A DNA stretch of 63,235 nt, taken from Megasphaera sp. (GTDB lineage Bacteria; Bacillota; Negativicutes; Veillonellales; Megasphaeraceae). Location of the stretch: positions 1-63,235 of the forward strand of contig JAKVKI010000009.1 in the NCBI GenBank assembly GCA_022486585.1, read 5' to 3'. Below, one piece after another: positions 16,031-25,450 of this stretch. Position 1 is the first letter of the stretch; every line of letters begins with the position of its first letter. Under the pieces are notes generated by a model. It saw nothing but the letters and a program-made list of their open reading frames with translations, was not told the DNA's origin and ran no database searches. The position numbers and the translations under genes were made by a program.

Positions 16031-17152
16031 ATGCATGATGATCTGACAAAAGACGTATTAGAATCATTGGCGCAGCGCAAACCAGGTACATCCATTGCCA
16101 TTGCAGCTGACCTTGCCAATGATAACTTAAATAGCATATGCCGTATCGCCCTAGCCTGGATCAGCAGTGGCAACGTCCATGGTGTTTCCTATTATGCTAA
16201 ACCACCGAGTGCTGAATTTACATCTCGTAAAGTCATGCCTCAACAGGTCGCCGGCAGCCCTGCTTTTGCTGACCTGTGGGATACGGAAATTGCGCCGCTA
16301 TTAAAGGGAGAGGTCCTGTCTGCCTATCGTTCAGAAGTACTTTTCCTATCTATCAAAGCTAGTTACGAAGCGAGCCGCACACCGTTCAACATAAACGATA
16401 CGTATGTCCGGGATCTAAAATTTTTGGCTGGGACGTATATTTCTGAATTAGGCAACGATTCCTTCGTTACGGTCATGCACTACATGAAAATCCCTGTCGA
16501 TCTGGACAGTGCCCTTAGTCGTGCTATGGCATGTGCCTGCGGCATCGACTGGCTGGAAGGCCAATATCCTGTCAGCAGCTACGGCATTCCCTTATCTGCC
16601 ATCATGGCCGGCGCACTGCAGCCTGCCCCGGCACCACCTGCCCTGGAAGACACGGATAGTGACGAAGGCGACGATGAAACGACAGAACCAGCAGGGAAAT
16701 ATGCCCGCATTCTCCACTATACGAACACGTTATTCATTCCATTCCTTATCGTATGTATGGTGCTGACCATCTACTATATGCATCGATATACCGAATCCCA
16801 TCAAGATGCCGTTGATTTCTCTAAATATTCGGCAACAGAGGTTCCCTACCAGGAAGATGCGCACCATTCGCCTGCTGTATTTGAAGCAGATAAGACGTAT
16901 ATCATGGTTCGCGGCACCTATGTCATTCTTGATACAAAGGATATTCCCCCTTTTCTCCAAGCGGCACAGGACCAAAACATGTATAAAATCCGGATGATGG
17001 TACGTTCCGGTAAGATCATCGTTTTCGCCACGCCTGTCCGCATCAAAGTCACTGGCGAGACCGATGAACATGGATTTGTCCCCGTTACGATTCAAGAAGG
17101 CGACTATGCCGGCAAAGAAGGCTACGCCTCTACTAAAATGATCACTACATAA
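16031..17152 (+). CDS. Membrane-anchored protein with degenerate DEDDh exonuclease-like domain and SH3-like tail
   Basis: A 373-residue protein of unknown role. Residues 20-185 follow a DnaQ-type exonuclease: LNSICRIALAWISSGNV matches the SICQIGLV strand, FADLWDTEIAPLLKG the usual helix, and SALSRAMACA the last helix. The catalytic residues are mostly gone: D-x-E appears as D27-L-A29, the AHNA-FD motif as AYRSEVLF, and the final H-to-D pair is absent. An acidic linker, one membrane segment (TLFIPFLIVCMVLTIYYM) and a beta-rich SH3-like end follow. ATG 16031 is chosen for its GAAAGGA site; a GTG lies 18 bp upstream. Probably a binding or scaffold protein, not a nuclease. Confidence 0.65.
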   Translation: MHDDLTKDVLESLAQRKPGTSIAIAADLANDNLNSICRIALAWISSGNVHGVSYYAKPPSAEFTSRKVMPQQVAGSPAFADLWDTEIAPLLKGEVLSAYRSEVLFLSIKASYEASRTPFNINDTYVRDLKFLAGTYISELGNDSFVTVMHYMKIPVDLDSALSRAMACACGIDWLEGQYPVSSYGIPLSAIMAGALQPAPAPPALEDTDSDEGDDETTEPAGKYARILHYTNTLFIPFLIVCMVLTIYYMHRYTESHQDAVDFSKYSATEVPYQEDAHHSPAVFEADKTYIMVRGTYVILDTKDIPPFLQAAQDQNMYKIRMMVRSGKIIVFATPVRIKVTGETDEHGFVPVTIQEGDYAGKEGYASTKMITT

Positions 17153-17168
17153 ATGATTACATAAAAAC

Positions 17169-17208
17169 GACCGTAAGAAAAAGCTGTAATACGGCTTTTC
17201 TTACGGTC
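17169..17208. terminator. Bidirectional terminator between convergent genes
   Basis: GACCGTAAGAAAA pairs with TTTTCTTACGGTC around a short loop, between the membrane protein and the TetR gene. Confidence 0.7.
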
Positions 17209-17214
17209 TCATCT

Positions 17215-17913
17215 TTATACATTTAAACGAAACAGCTCCCAATTGCGGAAACCATAAGACAATACGAGGATCTGACGACAGGCATACAGCATCTGATTGG
17301 TCAAGGTTTCTATATCTGCATCATTACCGGCAGCAATGCGATCATCTAGCAATTTATGATAATACGCAACTGTCAAATCATTGATGAGCTGAACTCGTTT
17401 TTCTGACATACGACCTGTAAAAAGAGGGCGCAGCACTTCTAAATTATGCGCATAAATGTCACCACTCCGCAACATCGCCTGCAGACTAATAGATAATCCT
17501 TCTAATTGCTCAGAAAACAAGTCATAATACGAACGGATAATACGGCTCAGATCATCACTGTGTTTACCGAAAAACAGATGCCGCATACATTCCGGATACT
17601 GGAACGAATACCGACAGAATAATTTCCAGCTCAATAAATAATCAATGCTGGGATTTTTTGCTGCCTGACGTGCATTTTGTTTGATCAGATCTGCTGTATA
17701 CTCTTTGAGCAGATCTGTACTGGCAAAGAGGATGAGCTCATCTAAATCGCGGAAATATTTATACAAAACAGCACTATTGACCTTGGCTATGTTCGCTATT
17801 TTACGAATAGTCACCGTATCTAACCCGTCGGAAAAGATGATTTCCTGTGTCGCTTGAATCAGACGAGCTGTCACTTTTCTCTTTTCTTCTTCTTTTAATG
17901 GAGGGCGCGACAT
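17215..17913 (-). CDS. TetR-family transcriptional regulator
   Basis: A 232-residue protein with an N-terminal TetR DNA-binding domain (about 10-60; GLDTVTIRKIANIAKVNSA, then VLYKYFRDLDELI). The helical C-terminal ligand domain has no recognisable signature. ATG 17913 (MSRPPLKEEEKRK) lies 10 bp after AAAGGAG; an in-frame ATG farther upstream has no site. No transporter or enzyme gene is divergently paired with it, so its target is unclear. Confidence 0.85.
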   Translation of the reverse strand: MSRPPLKEEEKRKVTARLIQATQEIIFSDGLDTVTIRKIANIAKVNSAVLYKYFRDLDELILFASTDLLKEYTADLIKQNARQAAKNPSIDYLLSWKLFCRYSFQYPECMRHLFFGKHSDDLSRIIRSYYDLFSEQLEGLSISLQAMLRSGDIYAHNLEVLRPLFTGRMSEKRVQLINDLTVAYYHKLLDDRIAAGNDADIETLTNQMLYACRQILVLSYGFRNWELFRLNV

Positions 17914-17954
17914 AGGCAACGTTCTCCTTTCAATAAATGAAACGGCCTTCATAA

Positions 17955-17991
17955 TAAAAAAACTGCCGCGTGGGAATTCCCCTGCGGCAGT
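17955..17991 (-). terminator. Terminator of the selenocysteine tRNA
   Basis: On the minus strand CTGCCGCAGGGG and the following CCCACGCGGCAG form a hairpin ending in seven Ts, just after the tRNA 3' end. Confidence 0.8.
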
Positions 17992-17999
17992 GTCAAATC

Positions 18000-18096
18000 T
18001 GGCGGGAAAGTGTAGGAATCGAACCTACCTAAGAAGCTATTAACTCCTCAAACTGGTTTTGAAGACCAGAGGGCACACCAGAACCCATACTCCCCC
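18000..18096 (-). tRNA. selC: tRNA-Sec (anticodon UCA), with encoded CCA
   Basis: The 97-nt molecule folds as a selenocysteine tRNA. The acceptor stem has 8 bp (GGGGGAGT with ACTTTCCC). The anticodon arm CTGGT-CTTCAAA-ACCAG has UCA at 18060-18062, the variable arm is long, and the T arm is GTAGG-TTCGATT-CCTAC. The 3' end reads GCCA. It serves the UGA codons of grdA, grdB and selD in this window. Confidence 0.95.
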
Positions 18097-18107
18097 ATAA
18101 CGTTTAA

Positions 18108-18113
18108 ATTATA
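18108..18113 (-). promoter_or_regulatory. -10 element of the tRNA-Sec gene
   Basis: TATAAT lies 11 bp before the tRNA 5' end on the minus strand. I see no good -35 hexamer at the usual distance. Confidence 0.5.
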
Positions 18114-18162
18114 CCATGATTATAAAATAATGGCTAGCTACTTATCAATAAAATTTAGGCGC

Positions 18163-19188
18163 TTATTTATCCGCCGCCATCGGTGAAGAATCACCGATTA
18201 TTTCTATGCCATCAACAAATACGACAGACGGATTCGTTTTCTTCTTTTCAATCAGATCCACGACTAAATGCAAACTTTCTTCGCCGATTTCCCCCATAGG
18301 GATATCGATGCGGGACAACGACGGAATCGCATAATCGTTCAGTTCAGCCATATTGATACCAATGGTAAAAATCTCTACATCTTCGGGAATGGATACCTGC
18401 AGTTGATGACAGGCATATAACATACCGTGTGCCAAGACGTCAGATTCACAGAACATCGCTTTAGGGAGACGGCCTTGGGCATGCAACTTTTTTGTCGCTT
18501 CAATGGCACTAGCCGATGACGTATTACATAATACAATATTATCATCCGATACAGGATGTCCTGCCTGCGCAAACGTATCAAGGAAGCCTTGCATCCACAT
18601 ACGCATAATAGGAAATGTCGTATCATGCGTAAGCACGCCAGCTTCGTAAATACCCTTTTTGAGGAAATGATGGGCGACCTTACAGCCTATTTCATAGTTA
18701 TCCATCGTAACACTGCTATACTTAGGTGATTCCCTGTTAAATAGAACAACCGGGCAGGGTATATGTGTCTCATTGAGGTATTCCATATCCTTATTGGACA
18801 TGTTGGCAATGATGATGCCATTGAAAAATTCATCCTGTGACGTTTCCAACTGCTGTTGCAATTGATCTACTTTATACGGTACTACTGTCAAATGTACCAC
18901 TTTGTTTTGCTTCATCACTTCCTGCTGGATTCCCAGTGTAATACGGGCCAAATAATTGATACGGAAGTCTGTCGCCCAGAAGAACGCAATAGCATAGCTG
19001 TCTTTCTGTGCAGCACGAAGCTTTTTTGCTGATTGATTGGGAACATAATTTAATTCACTGGCAATAAGATGGATCCGATCTTGTGTTTCTTGGGAAATCT
19101 TGCGTTCCCGTCCTTTTCCATTAAGGACAATCGAAACCGTTGCGATCGACACACCAGCTTCCTTTGCAATATCTTTAATTGTTGCCAT
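18163..19188 (-). CDS. LacI-family transcriptional regulator
   Basis: A 341-residue regulator. The N-terminal helix-turn-helix reads MATIKDIAKEAGVSIATVSI, followed by the hinge region (NYVPNQSAKKLRA) and a periplasmic-binding-protein-like ligand domain with SVTMDNYEIG and HDTTFPIMRMWMQGF. ATG 19188 is set by the domain start and a GGGGGTG site. It is divergent from cobT across 152 bp, and no sugar operon is adjacent, so the effector cannot be guessed. Confidence 0.85.
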   Translation of the reverse strand: MATIKDIAKEAGVSIATVSIVLNGKGRERKISQETQDRIHLIASELNYVPNQSAKKLRAAQKDSYAIAFFWATDFRINYLARITLGIQQEVMKQNKVVHLTVVPYKVDQLQQQLETSQDEFFNGIIIANMSNKDMEYLNETHIPCPVVLFNRESPKYSSVTMDNYEIGCKVAHHFLKKGIYEAGVLTHDTTFPIMRMWMQGFLDTFAQAGHPVSDDNIVLCNTSSASAIEATKKLHAQGRLPKAMFCESDVLAHGMLYACHQLQVSIPEDVEIFTIGINMAELNDYAIPSLSRIDIPMGEIGEESLHLVVDLIEKKKTNPSVVFVDGIEIIGDSSPMAADK

Positions 19189-19340
19189 AGAGACACCCCC
19201 GATTATTTCTATTGTGACATAAAATCTTATGATTTTCAAGAGTCGTCCCATGAAAACTAAATGTTATAATGGTTTTTCTCTCTTCTCACTACTACTACCC
19301 AGAATATGATACAATAATAACCAGGGAGAGTGATACCTTA

Positions 19341-20423
19341 ATGACCTTTCAAGACAAATTAGACCAACTCATAGACGATATGGCCAAGCCACCCAAAAGC
19401 CTGGGATTACTGGAAAAACAGGCCCGCCAAGTATTGACGGCCTGGGGTCGCTTCGACAAAGATTTTAAACCAAAACATATTATTTTCGGTGCCGATAACG
19501 GCGTTGTCCGCGCCGGCATTGTACAACAGCTCTCTGACATTACGTACATGCAGTGTCGCCACATGCTGGAGGGCACCTCAGCTGTAACCTGTTTTTGCCG
19601 TGCCAATGCCATCCCCTGGGAAGTCGTCGATGTCGGTATCGACAGCAACGACGCCGTCGGCATCGATCGAAAAATAGCGAAAGGGACAAACGATTTTACC
19701 ACTAAGCCCGCCATGACTGAGGCCGAACTGGAAAAAGCCTTCGCCGCAGGCAAGGAACGAGTCCACGCAGCTAAGGCCGCTGGTTATAATTTTCTATCCT
19801 TCGGCGAAATGGGCATCGGTAACACGACGACATCAGCAGCTGTCCTGACAGCTATCGCTCCGAAACACAGTGCGTTCCTCACAGGATATGGCTCGGCAAA
19901 AGGGAATTTCAAATTATTACTGCATAAGCGCCGTATCATCCATGATGCATTGCACCGCTATGCACCCCATATCCACACAGCAAAAGACGCGTTGCGCTAT
20001 GTTGGCGGTTTCGATTTGGCAGCCCTTTGCGGTGCCATGATGGCTTGTGCTGATGACCATCTTCCCTTTTACATTGATGGCTTCATCACCGCTGTTGCCC
20101 TGGCCTGTGCAATAGAACTACAGCCTGCTGTCCAACCTTATGCACTGCCATCTCATGTATCCCGCGAACCTGGCATGGCCGCCGCCTTGCGCCTATGCCA
20201 TATTGATGAATATGACGTACCGATCCACGCCGACATGAGCCTCGGCGAAGGAACCGGCGCCGTTCTGGCCGTCGTACTGCTGCGCTCTATGATGTTTGCT
20301 ATCTGGCACATGGCCACCTTATCCGGCATCACCAAAGAAGCAGAGGCTCACCAACAACATAAAAACATTAACACCTCTTGTACTGTGCTTAGAAAGGAAC
20401 ATCATGGACGAAACAATTCGTAA
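19341..20423 (+). CDS. cobT: Nicotinate-nucleotide-dimethylbenzimidazole phosphoribosyltransferase
   Basis: Activates the lower-ligand base for cobamide assembly. The 360-residue protein shows the CobT signatures KPPKSLGLLE near the start, FGADNGVV, FGEMGIGNTTTSAAV (substrate loop) and SREPGMAAAL, with the catalytic Glu region DMSLGEGTGAVLA near the end. ATG 19341 opens with MTFQDKLDQLID. No other cobamide gene and no cobalamin riboswitch is visible, so it stands alone. Its last 20 bases overlap the small RelB-like gene. Confidence 0.95.
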   Translation: MTFQDKLDQLIDDMAKPPKSLGLLEKQARQVLTAWGRFDKDFKPKHIIFGADNGVVRAGIVQQLSDITYMQCRHMLEGTSAVTCFCRANAIPWEVVDVGIDSNDAVGIDRKIAKGTNDFTTKPAMTEAELEKAFAAGKERVHAAKAAGYNFLSFGEMGIGNTTTSAAVLTAIAPKHSAFLTGYGSAKGNFKLLLHKRRIIHDALHRYAPHIHTAKDALRYVGGFDLAALCGAMMACADDHLPFYIDGFITAVALACAIELQPAVQPYALPSHVSREPGMAAALRLCHIDEYDVPIHADMSLGEGTGAVLAVVLLRSMMFAIWHMATLSGITKEAEAHQQHKNINTSCTVLRKEHHGRNNS

Positions 20424-20598
20424 CCAAGCTATTGCTATATTCAAAACGATGGGACTCACGGAAGACGAAGCCATCACCTTGTTCTATAAACGCACCATCG
20501 CTGCCGGCCGTATGCCCTTTAGCTCAACGGAACCGAAAAAGCCTAAACAAAAGAAGAAGCGCATGAATGAACGCTTCGCTGAATGGGACGCTTTTTAG
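20404..20598 (+). CDS. Small RelB/DinJ antitoxin-like protein without a toxin partner
   Basis: A 64-residue protein starting inside the 3' end of cobT in another frame. Residues 1-40 resemble the RelB/DinJ ribbon-helix-helix dimer domain (KTMGLTEDEAITLFYKRTI, then AAGRMPF). The rest is a basic, Lys/Pro-rich tail (KKPKQKKKR). The usual RelE/YafQ toxin gene would follow directly, but the next frame does not look like one. Either an orphan DNA-binding protein or a remnant of a toxin-antitoxin locus. Confidence 0.6.
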   Translation: MDETIRNQAIAIFKTMGLTEDEAITLFYKRTIAAGRMPFSSTEPKKPKQKKKRMNERFAEWDAF

Positions 20599-20654
20599 GA
20601 GAATTTTCCATTGGTAAATATATGCCGGATTAAGAGTAACGGAAGGTGGCAAGA

Positions 20655-20843
20655 ATGGAAGAAAAGGAAGCACAGGAAATGATGCTAAAAGTATGGGAAG
20701 ACAAGCCAGTACCCGAAAGCAAACTGAGGGAAGCAATAGACATCATGTACGGGGAAAGCGTACCAGCGATGAGCTTAGTTCGGTATTACCGGAAGCAAGG
20801 GGAAACAGAATTACAAATAGCTCAGATGATGAAACTGTATTAA
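20655..20843 (+). CDS. Small protein of unknown function
   Basis: A 62-residue acidic, helical protein not recognised. It has a credible site (GGAAGGTGG, 5 bp before ATG 20655; a GTG at 20646 is the alternative). The end (RYYRKQGETELQIAQMMKLY) could be a short helix-turn-helix. Codon use leans to A-rich choices (ATA, AGG, GGA) unlike its neighbours, which may point to recent acquisition. Confidence 0.45.
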   Translation: MEEKEAQEMMLKVWEDKPVPESKLREAIDIMYGESVPAMSLVRYYRKQGETELQIAQMMKLY

Positions 20844-21090
20844 ATAAATATAAAGGAATTACTACTATAGCATACACCTGTTTTTAACGAACCCAACTAG
20901 TTTGAAACAGTAATTTCCCTGAAAACATTTAAAAAGTATAGCATATGACACGTCTGTCCCTGTATGTTACTATGGATAAAAAATACATACTTGCTCCAGT
21001 ACGACTATCTTTTTTGCATTTTCAATGTATAATAATAACGTATAATAATATATTGTTGTTAGGAACACCCCATTGAAAGGAAGGATGAGC

Positions 21091-21792
21091 ATGAAGAAAA
21101 CACAGCTGTTTGTTACTGCACTGCTAGGTTTAATGTTGCTCCTGCCAATGAGCTCCATGGCTAAAGTAACGAGTCCTTATTTACTGCCCGCTCAGGTCAC
21201 AGAAGTATCTGTCAGTAACAATAACTTCACTTACAAATATCCGCAAGTACAAGGACTTCCGGAAGCATCTGCTCAGAAGTTCATCAATGAAGATATTCAA
21301 AAACACATTAACAATTTCATTTTGCCGATGCAAAAAGTCAATGAATTTGGTGCTAAACACAGTGATGTCATTACCGGCAAGGTACAAGCCAACATCACCT
21401 ACACCATTCCTTGCAATACTGACGGCATTTTCAGCGTTATCATCAATGAATCGGCCAATGTTATGCACAAGAATGGCAAAGTAAATTCTTATAATGCCAA
21501 GAACTGCTTCAACTATGCGAAAGATGGTACGGTTATTACGGCTGAAGGTATCGCTCCTGCTTATAAATATTTAGGCGAAGCTGATCCATTTTCCAAAGCT
21601 TCCTTGAAAGCTTCCGTACAAACAGCTGCAAAAGCACAAGGTTTTACGTTGCTTCCTGAATTTGAACAGAATCTGTCTGATGCTGCTAATAACTTCTACT
21701 TTGATAGTGATACCAATATCCACGCACTGTATGCACCAGGCACCATTGCCCCTGAAAACAAGGGCTATATTGATGTGCCATTAACAAAATAA
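21091..21792 (+). CDS. Exported DUF3298/DUF4163-like protein
   Basis: A 233-residue secreted protein. The signal peptide is clear (MKKTQLFVTALLGLMLLLPM, cut after SSMA). The mature part has the layout of DUF4163/DUF3298 proteins such as RsiV and PdaC extracellular domains: a strand-rich first half with YKYPQVQGLP and an end with FYFDSDTNIHALYAPGTIAP. No enzymatic motif is visible. ATG 21091 is set by AGGAAGG six bases upstream. It is monocistronic with its own terminator. Function unknown; an envelope role is inferred from export. Confidence 0.65.
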   Translation: MKKTQLFVTALLGLMLLLPMSSMAKVTSPYLLPAQVTEVSVSNNNFTYKYPQVQGLPEASAQKFINEDIQKHINNFILPMQKVNEFGAKHSDVITGKVQANITYTIPCNTDGIFSVIINESANVMHKNGKVNSYNAKNCFNYAKDGTVITAEGIAPAYKYLGEADPFSKASLKASVQTAAKAQGFTLLPEFEQNLSDAANNFYFDSDTNIHALYAPGTIAPENKGYIDVPLTK

Positions 21793-21806
21793 AATCGCGT
21801 ACTATT

Positions 21807-21838
21807 AAATCCGCCCAGCATTCGCTGTGGCGGATTTT
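21807..21838. terminator. Terminator between convergent genes
   Basis: AAATCCGCC pairs with GGCGGATTT, followed by Ts on the plus strand; the complement also gives a short T run toward the end of selA. Confidence 0.75.
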
Positions 21839-21874
21839 TATGTTGCTTCCCTTGTAAAGGTATCTGTCTCTCTA

Positions 21875-23269
21875 TCAAAATAAGGTTTGTATAACACTAC
21901 AGATTACCGGGAAATCTTCTTCTGTCAGCGTGCGTACAGACAAACAGACTTTATCTTTTTGAATACGACTGATAACAGGGGGCTCTCCATGGCGGAGACG
22001 TCGTTCCAATTCTGCTGCAGTGTACTGCTCTGTTTCTATTGTGACGACGTATCCCGGCAACGTATATTCCGGATATGAACCACCACCGACCATATCGCGA
22101 CACGGTTCTACAGCCGTCTTGACAGGCAACTTGCATTTCGCCAATTCCTGGCACAGGGCATCTGCCTTATTCATGCAGACCCGCTGACTTTGAGCCAGCA
22201 TTTGCAATGCCGGTATATCCCGAACGGCAATATCTTCATCCAAATACAGATGCAATGTCGCTTCTAATGCAGCCAACGTCATCTTATCGACCCGCAAAGC
22301 CCGCAAAAGCTGATTTTTCTTCATTTGTTCAATATAACAGGACTTGCCAACAATGATACCTGCCTGTGGACCACCTAGCAACTTGTCACCGCTGAACGTA
22401 ACGACATCGCAGCCTTGGCGCAGCGCTTCTCCGACTGTCGGTTCATACGGCAGGCCAAAACGACGCATATCAATGAACAAGCCGCTGCCCAGATCATTGA
22501 TAAACGGCACCCCTTGTTCATGGGCTAACGCTGCCATTTCTTCTGCCGGTGCCGTTTCTGTAAAGCCGATAACACGGTAGTTACTCGTATGGACTTTCAT
22601 AATAGCACCCGTATTTTCATTGACAGCCCGACGATAATCTTCCATATGGGTCTTATTCGTCGTTCCGACTTCATGGATCGTACCGCCACTGAGCTCGATA
22701 ACTTCTGGAATTCGGAAAAAACCACCGATTTCTACGAGCTCCCCTCGGGAAATAATAACTTCCTTCCCTTTGATAAGCGTCGTCAGTGCCAGCAATACGG
22801 CAGCCGCATTGTTATTGACCACTAATACATCTTCGGCTCCTGTGAGTTTTTCCAAAATAGTTTGTAAATGATGATATCGTGAGCCTCGATGGCCGCCGTC
22901 CAGATCGTATTCCAGATTAGAATACGATGACGCAATAGCGGCAACATGGCGGCTAAGCCGTTTGCCTAAGACGGCCCGGCCCAAATTCGTATGCAGGATC
23001 GTACCGGTCCCATTCATGACAGGCCGTAAGTGAAGTTGCTGATGGTCTTGAAAATATTGGACAACAGCTTCTTCGATATGGGCTTCACTCGGCACCTCCT
23101 GGCAGGCCCCGCTGAGTACATCCTGACGAATAGCTGCCAGTACCTCCTGTACTGCCTGTTTTATGAGGTTGCGCGAATACGCCTGTTCCCACTGTTTCAT
23201 CGACGGCTGTGCCAATATGACATCTACTTTAGGCAGACGCGACAAGATCAATTGCTTTTCATTTTTCAT
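21875..23269 (-). CDS. selA: L-seryl-tRNA(Sec) selenium transferase
   Basis: Converts Ser-tRNA(Sec) to Sec-tRNA(Sec) using selenophosphate, with PLP as cofactor. The 464-residue protein has the SelA N-terminal helical region, HTNLGRAVLG, the VVNNNAAAVLLAL cofactor segment and the PLP lysine K296 in TFSGDKLLGGPQAG, close to K295 of the E. coli enzyme. Its start overlaps the selB stop by 4 bp (ATGA), so the two are coupled. It is the last gene of the long minus-strand array. Confidence 0.97.
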   Translation of the reverse strand: MKNEKQLILSRLPKVDVILAQPSMKQWEQAYSRNLIKQAVQEVLAAIRQDVLSGACQEVPSEAHIEEAVVQYFQDHQQLHLRPVMNGTGTILHTNLGRAVLGKRLSRHVAAIASSYSNLEYDLDGGHRGSRYHHLQTILEKLTGAEDVLVVNNNAAAVLLALTTLIKGKEVIISRGELVEIGGFFRIPEVIELSGGTIHEVGTTNKTHMEDYRRAVNENTGAIMKVHTSNYRVIGFTETAPAEEMAALAHEQGVPFINDLGSGLFIDMRRFGLPYEPTVGEALRQGCDVVTFSGDKLLGGPQAGIIVGKSCYIEQMKKNQLLRALRVDKMTLAALEATLHLYLDEDIAVRDIPALQMLAQSQRVCMNKADALCQELAKCKLPVKTAVEPCRDMVGGGSYPEYTLPGYVVTIETEQYTAAELERRLRHGEPPVISRIQKDKVCLSVRTLTEEDFPVICSVIQTLF

Positions 23270-25176
23270 GATAAGGCCCCCTTTATGGCTTCACCAGGTA
23301 CACGGTGATTGTCGAGGCGTTTGGTCACATGCTGTACATCCATGTAGTCCAACAACAGCAATGAGGCCTTGCGATTCGATTGGAGCAAGTCTCTGAAATC
23401 ACTGAGCTCAATCGTTTCGTGGTCCTTAAAATACCCAATTAGCGCTGCTACTGCTTTATCATACCAAACCTTAGAAATGACATATTCTGCTGTCAAAAAT
23501 AATACGGTCGTATCTTTCATCGCATCGAGGACAGTACCTGCCTGTTTATCCATAGCCAGCAACTCGTCTATTTTCATAGGTGTATATCCTGATACATCCA
23601 GTGCCTTTTCTAATTTTTGCCGTGCTTTCTTCTGCGCATCTGTAAAGCTCACCTTGAACCGGCTGGCAGCGACGATCTGTCCTTCAGTACGGCAACATTG
23701 GTCACTGATCATCATGGTTATAAGCGCCTGCATTTCTTTTTCCGGCAGCTTCTTGCTCAACCGTGACCGGAATTCACTCCCTGGCATGCCTGGCCGCAAG
23801 GGATATTGGCGATGATAATCGAGGAGAAGTTGCAACGCCTTGGCGCGCCACGTCTTATACGCTTCTTCGTGGATATATCCCAATGGCGTTTCACGGATAA
23901 CAGCCTCTGCCAGAAGCTGTTCCAAGGCAATATCAATATCACTGCCATCAAGATGAGTATACGCAATGATTTCATCTTTTGTCGTAAAAGGTGATGATTT
24001 ATGATGCAAGAAATCAGCAATGATTTCATCTGTATTCCCTTCATCTCTGGCTCTGAGCCGTTCTAGCACATCGGATTTGAAGCGACGGTGTTTTTTAGGA
24101 TTCGCATCAAGGACTTCGCCGCCAGCAATCGTATGCATCGGTGAGAACGTCCTCAAAATAAAGTGGTCTCGTTCTTTCACGACGACTTGTTCCTGTTCCA
24201 TACGCAGCTGCAGGAACCCTTCTTCTCCTGGTTCAATACTCTCCGTGCCGATAGGGACGACACGCGCCATTACTTCCCGTGTCCCAATGAGGAGACGTAC
24301 TCTGTCCCATAAGCCAATAGACACTGGCGAATGATCGAGACACGTCACTTTGACATCGAGCATCCACGTCGGTTCTAACGCATCAGACGTACTGAGGACA
24401 TCACCACGGGTCAAGTCTTCTTTGGCGATATTGGCCAAATTAAGTGCCGTCCGCTGCCGTGGCTCCGCTTTCGTCACATTCTGCTCGTGATTCTGGATAT
24501 TGCGGATCCGCACTTTCCGGCAGCCCGGATAGACATATAAATCGTCACCGACAGCTACGCTGCCGTCCAATAAGGTCCCTGTAACGACAGTACCAAAGCC
24601 TTTAACAGAGAACACGCGGTCAATATTCATACGACCGTCACCGTCGTCCCCGGCTTCAGGAACTTCGGCGGTCATATCCTGTATTTTCTGGATAAGCTCC
24701 GGTATCCCCCGACCTGTAATCGCATCGGTTTCGACGATATCAGCCTCAGCAGCAGCGGTACCAGCCAATTGTTCCCGTATATCTTCTCGAACCAATTCCC
24801 GCAGCTCTTCGTCGACAGTGTCGATTTTGGTCAATACGATAAGAAATTCCTTAACACCCAGCAAGGTCAGTATATCCAGATGTTCAATCGTCTGAGGCAT
24901 GACGCCTTCATTGGCATCAATGACTAAAAGCACCATATTGATCCCCGGCAGACCGGCGACCATGTTTTTGATAAATTTTTCATGTCCCGGTACGTCGACG
25001 ATACCGACACGTTGTCCGTTAGGCAAATCCAAATAGGCAAATCCCAGATTAATCGTGAGACCCCGTTTTTTTTCTTCCTTCATCGTATCTGTCTCGATGC
25101 CCGTTAAGGCTTTGACCAGCGTCGTTTTTCCGTGGTCGACATGCCCTGCCGTGCCGATGACGATATGTCGTGCCAT
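23266..25176 (-). CDS. selB: Selenocysteine-specific translation elongation factor
   Basis: Delivers Sec-tRNA to UGA codons next to a SECIS hairpin. The 636-residue protein has the GTPase motifs G1 ([14 protein letters not shown]), G3 ([13 protein letters not shown]) and G4 (LTKID), then EF-Tu-like domains II-III and an extra domain, then C-terminal winged helices (about 370-636) that bind SECIS RNA. Length and order match bacterial SelB. It starts 3 bp after the DUF3343 gene. Confidence 0.97.
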   Translation of the reverse strand: MARHIVIGTAGHVDHGKTTLVKALTGIETDTMKEEKKRGLTINLGFAYLDLPNGQRVGIVDVPGHEKFIKNMVAGLPGINMVLLVIDANEGVMPQTIEHLDILTLLGVKEFLIVLTKIDTVDEELRELVREDIREQLAGTAAAEADIVETDAITGRGIPELIQKIQDMTAEVPEAGDDGDGRMNIDRVFSVKGFGTVVTGTLLDGSVAVGDDLYVYPGCRKVRIRNIQNHEQNVTKAEPRQRTALNLANIAKEDLTRGDVLSTSDALEPTWMLDVKVTCLDHSPVSIGLWDRVRLLIGTREVMARVVPIGTESIEPGEEGFLQLRMEQEQVVVKERDHFILRTFSPMHTIAGGEVLDANPKKHRRFKSDVLERLRARDEGNTDEIIADFLHHKSSPFTTKDEIIAYTHLDGSDIDIALEQLLAEAVIRETPLGYIHEEAYKTWRAKALQLLLDYHRQYPLRPGMPGSEFRSRLSKKLPEKEMQALITMMISDQCCRTEGQIVAASRFKVSFTDAQKKARQKLEKALDVSGYTPMKIDELLAMDKQAGTVLDAMKDTTVLFLTAEYVISKVWYDKAVAALIGYFKDHETIELSDFRDLLQSNRKASLLLLDYMDVQHVTKRLDNHRVPGEAIKGALS

Positions 25177-25179
25177 GAC

Positions 25180-25446
25180 TTACCTCTCCTTTACCTTTTC
25201 ATATGTAACAGCCAGACCTTCTTGTGCTGCATGATACAGGCCATCCCAGGACAGCTCGTTTTCTAGCAGCATATTCGTAAGCTCTTGTTCTTCCTCCAAG
25301 GGGTACTTCAAGGAAAAGCCACAGCTGGCATAGATTTTCCCTGGCGTCGGTACAATGCGTATATGCATGTGCCGTGCCTTGGCAATATCTTCTGCAGCCA
25401 TGGCTTCCTTCGTTGATGAAATGAGCGCGATTCCGTAGTATTCCAT
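25180..25446 (-). CDS. DUF3343 protein, putative sulfur/selenium carrier
   Basis: An 88-residue protein starting [20 protein letters not shown], 4 bp after yedF. The single conserved-looking cysteine lies in [17 protein letters not shown], the usual DUF3343 motif (P-R-x-S-x-S-C-G). Members lie next to selenium genes and are proposed to bind late-stage Se or S intermediates; biochemical proof is lacking. A second copy is at 58752-58991. Confidence 0.8.
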   Translation of the reverse strand: MEYYGIALISSTKEAMAAEDIAKARHMHIRIVPTPGKIYASCGFSLKYPLEEEQELTNMLLENELSWDGLYHAAQEGLAVTYEKVKER

Positions 25447-25450
25447 GAGA

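Noticed and set aside
16031-17152. Active DnaQ-type exonuclease
   Set aside because: All but the first Asp of the DEDDh residues are replaced.
19189-19340. Cobalamin riboswitch upstream of cobT
   Set aside because: I find no B12-box-like sequence in the 152-bp spacer.
20655-20843. RelE/YafQ toxin partner for the RelB-like gene
   Set aside because: The 62-residue frame is too short and acidic, and lacks the RelE fold pattern.
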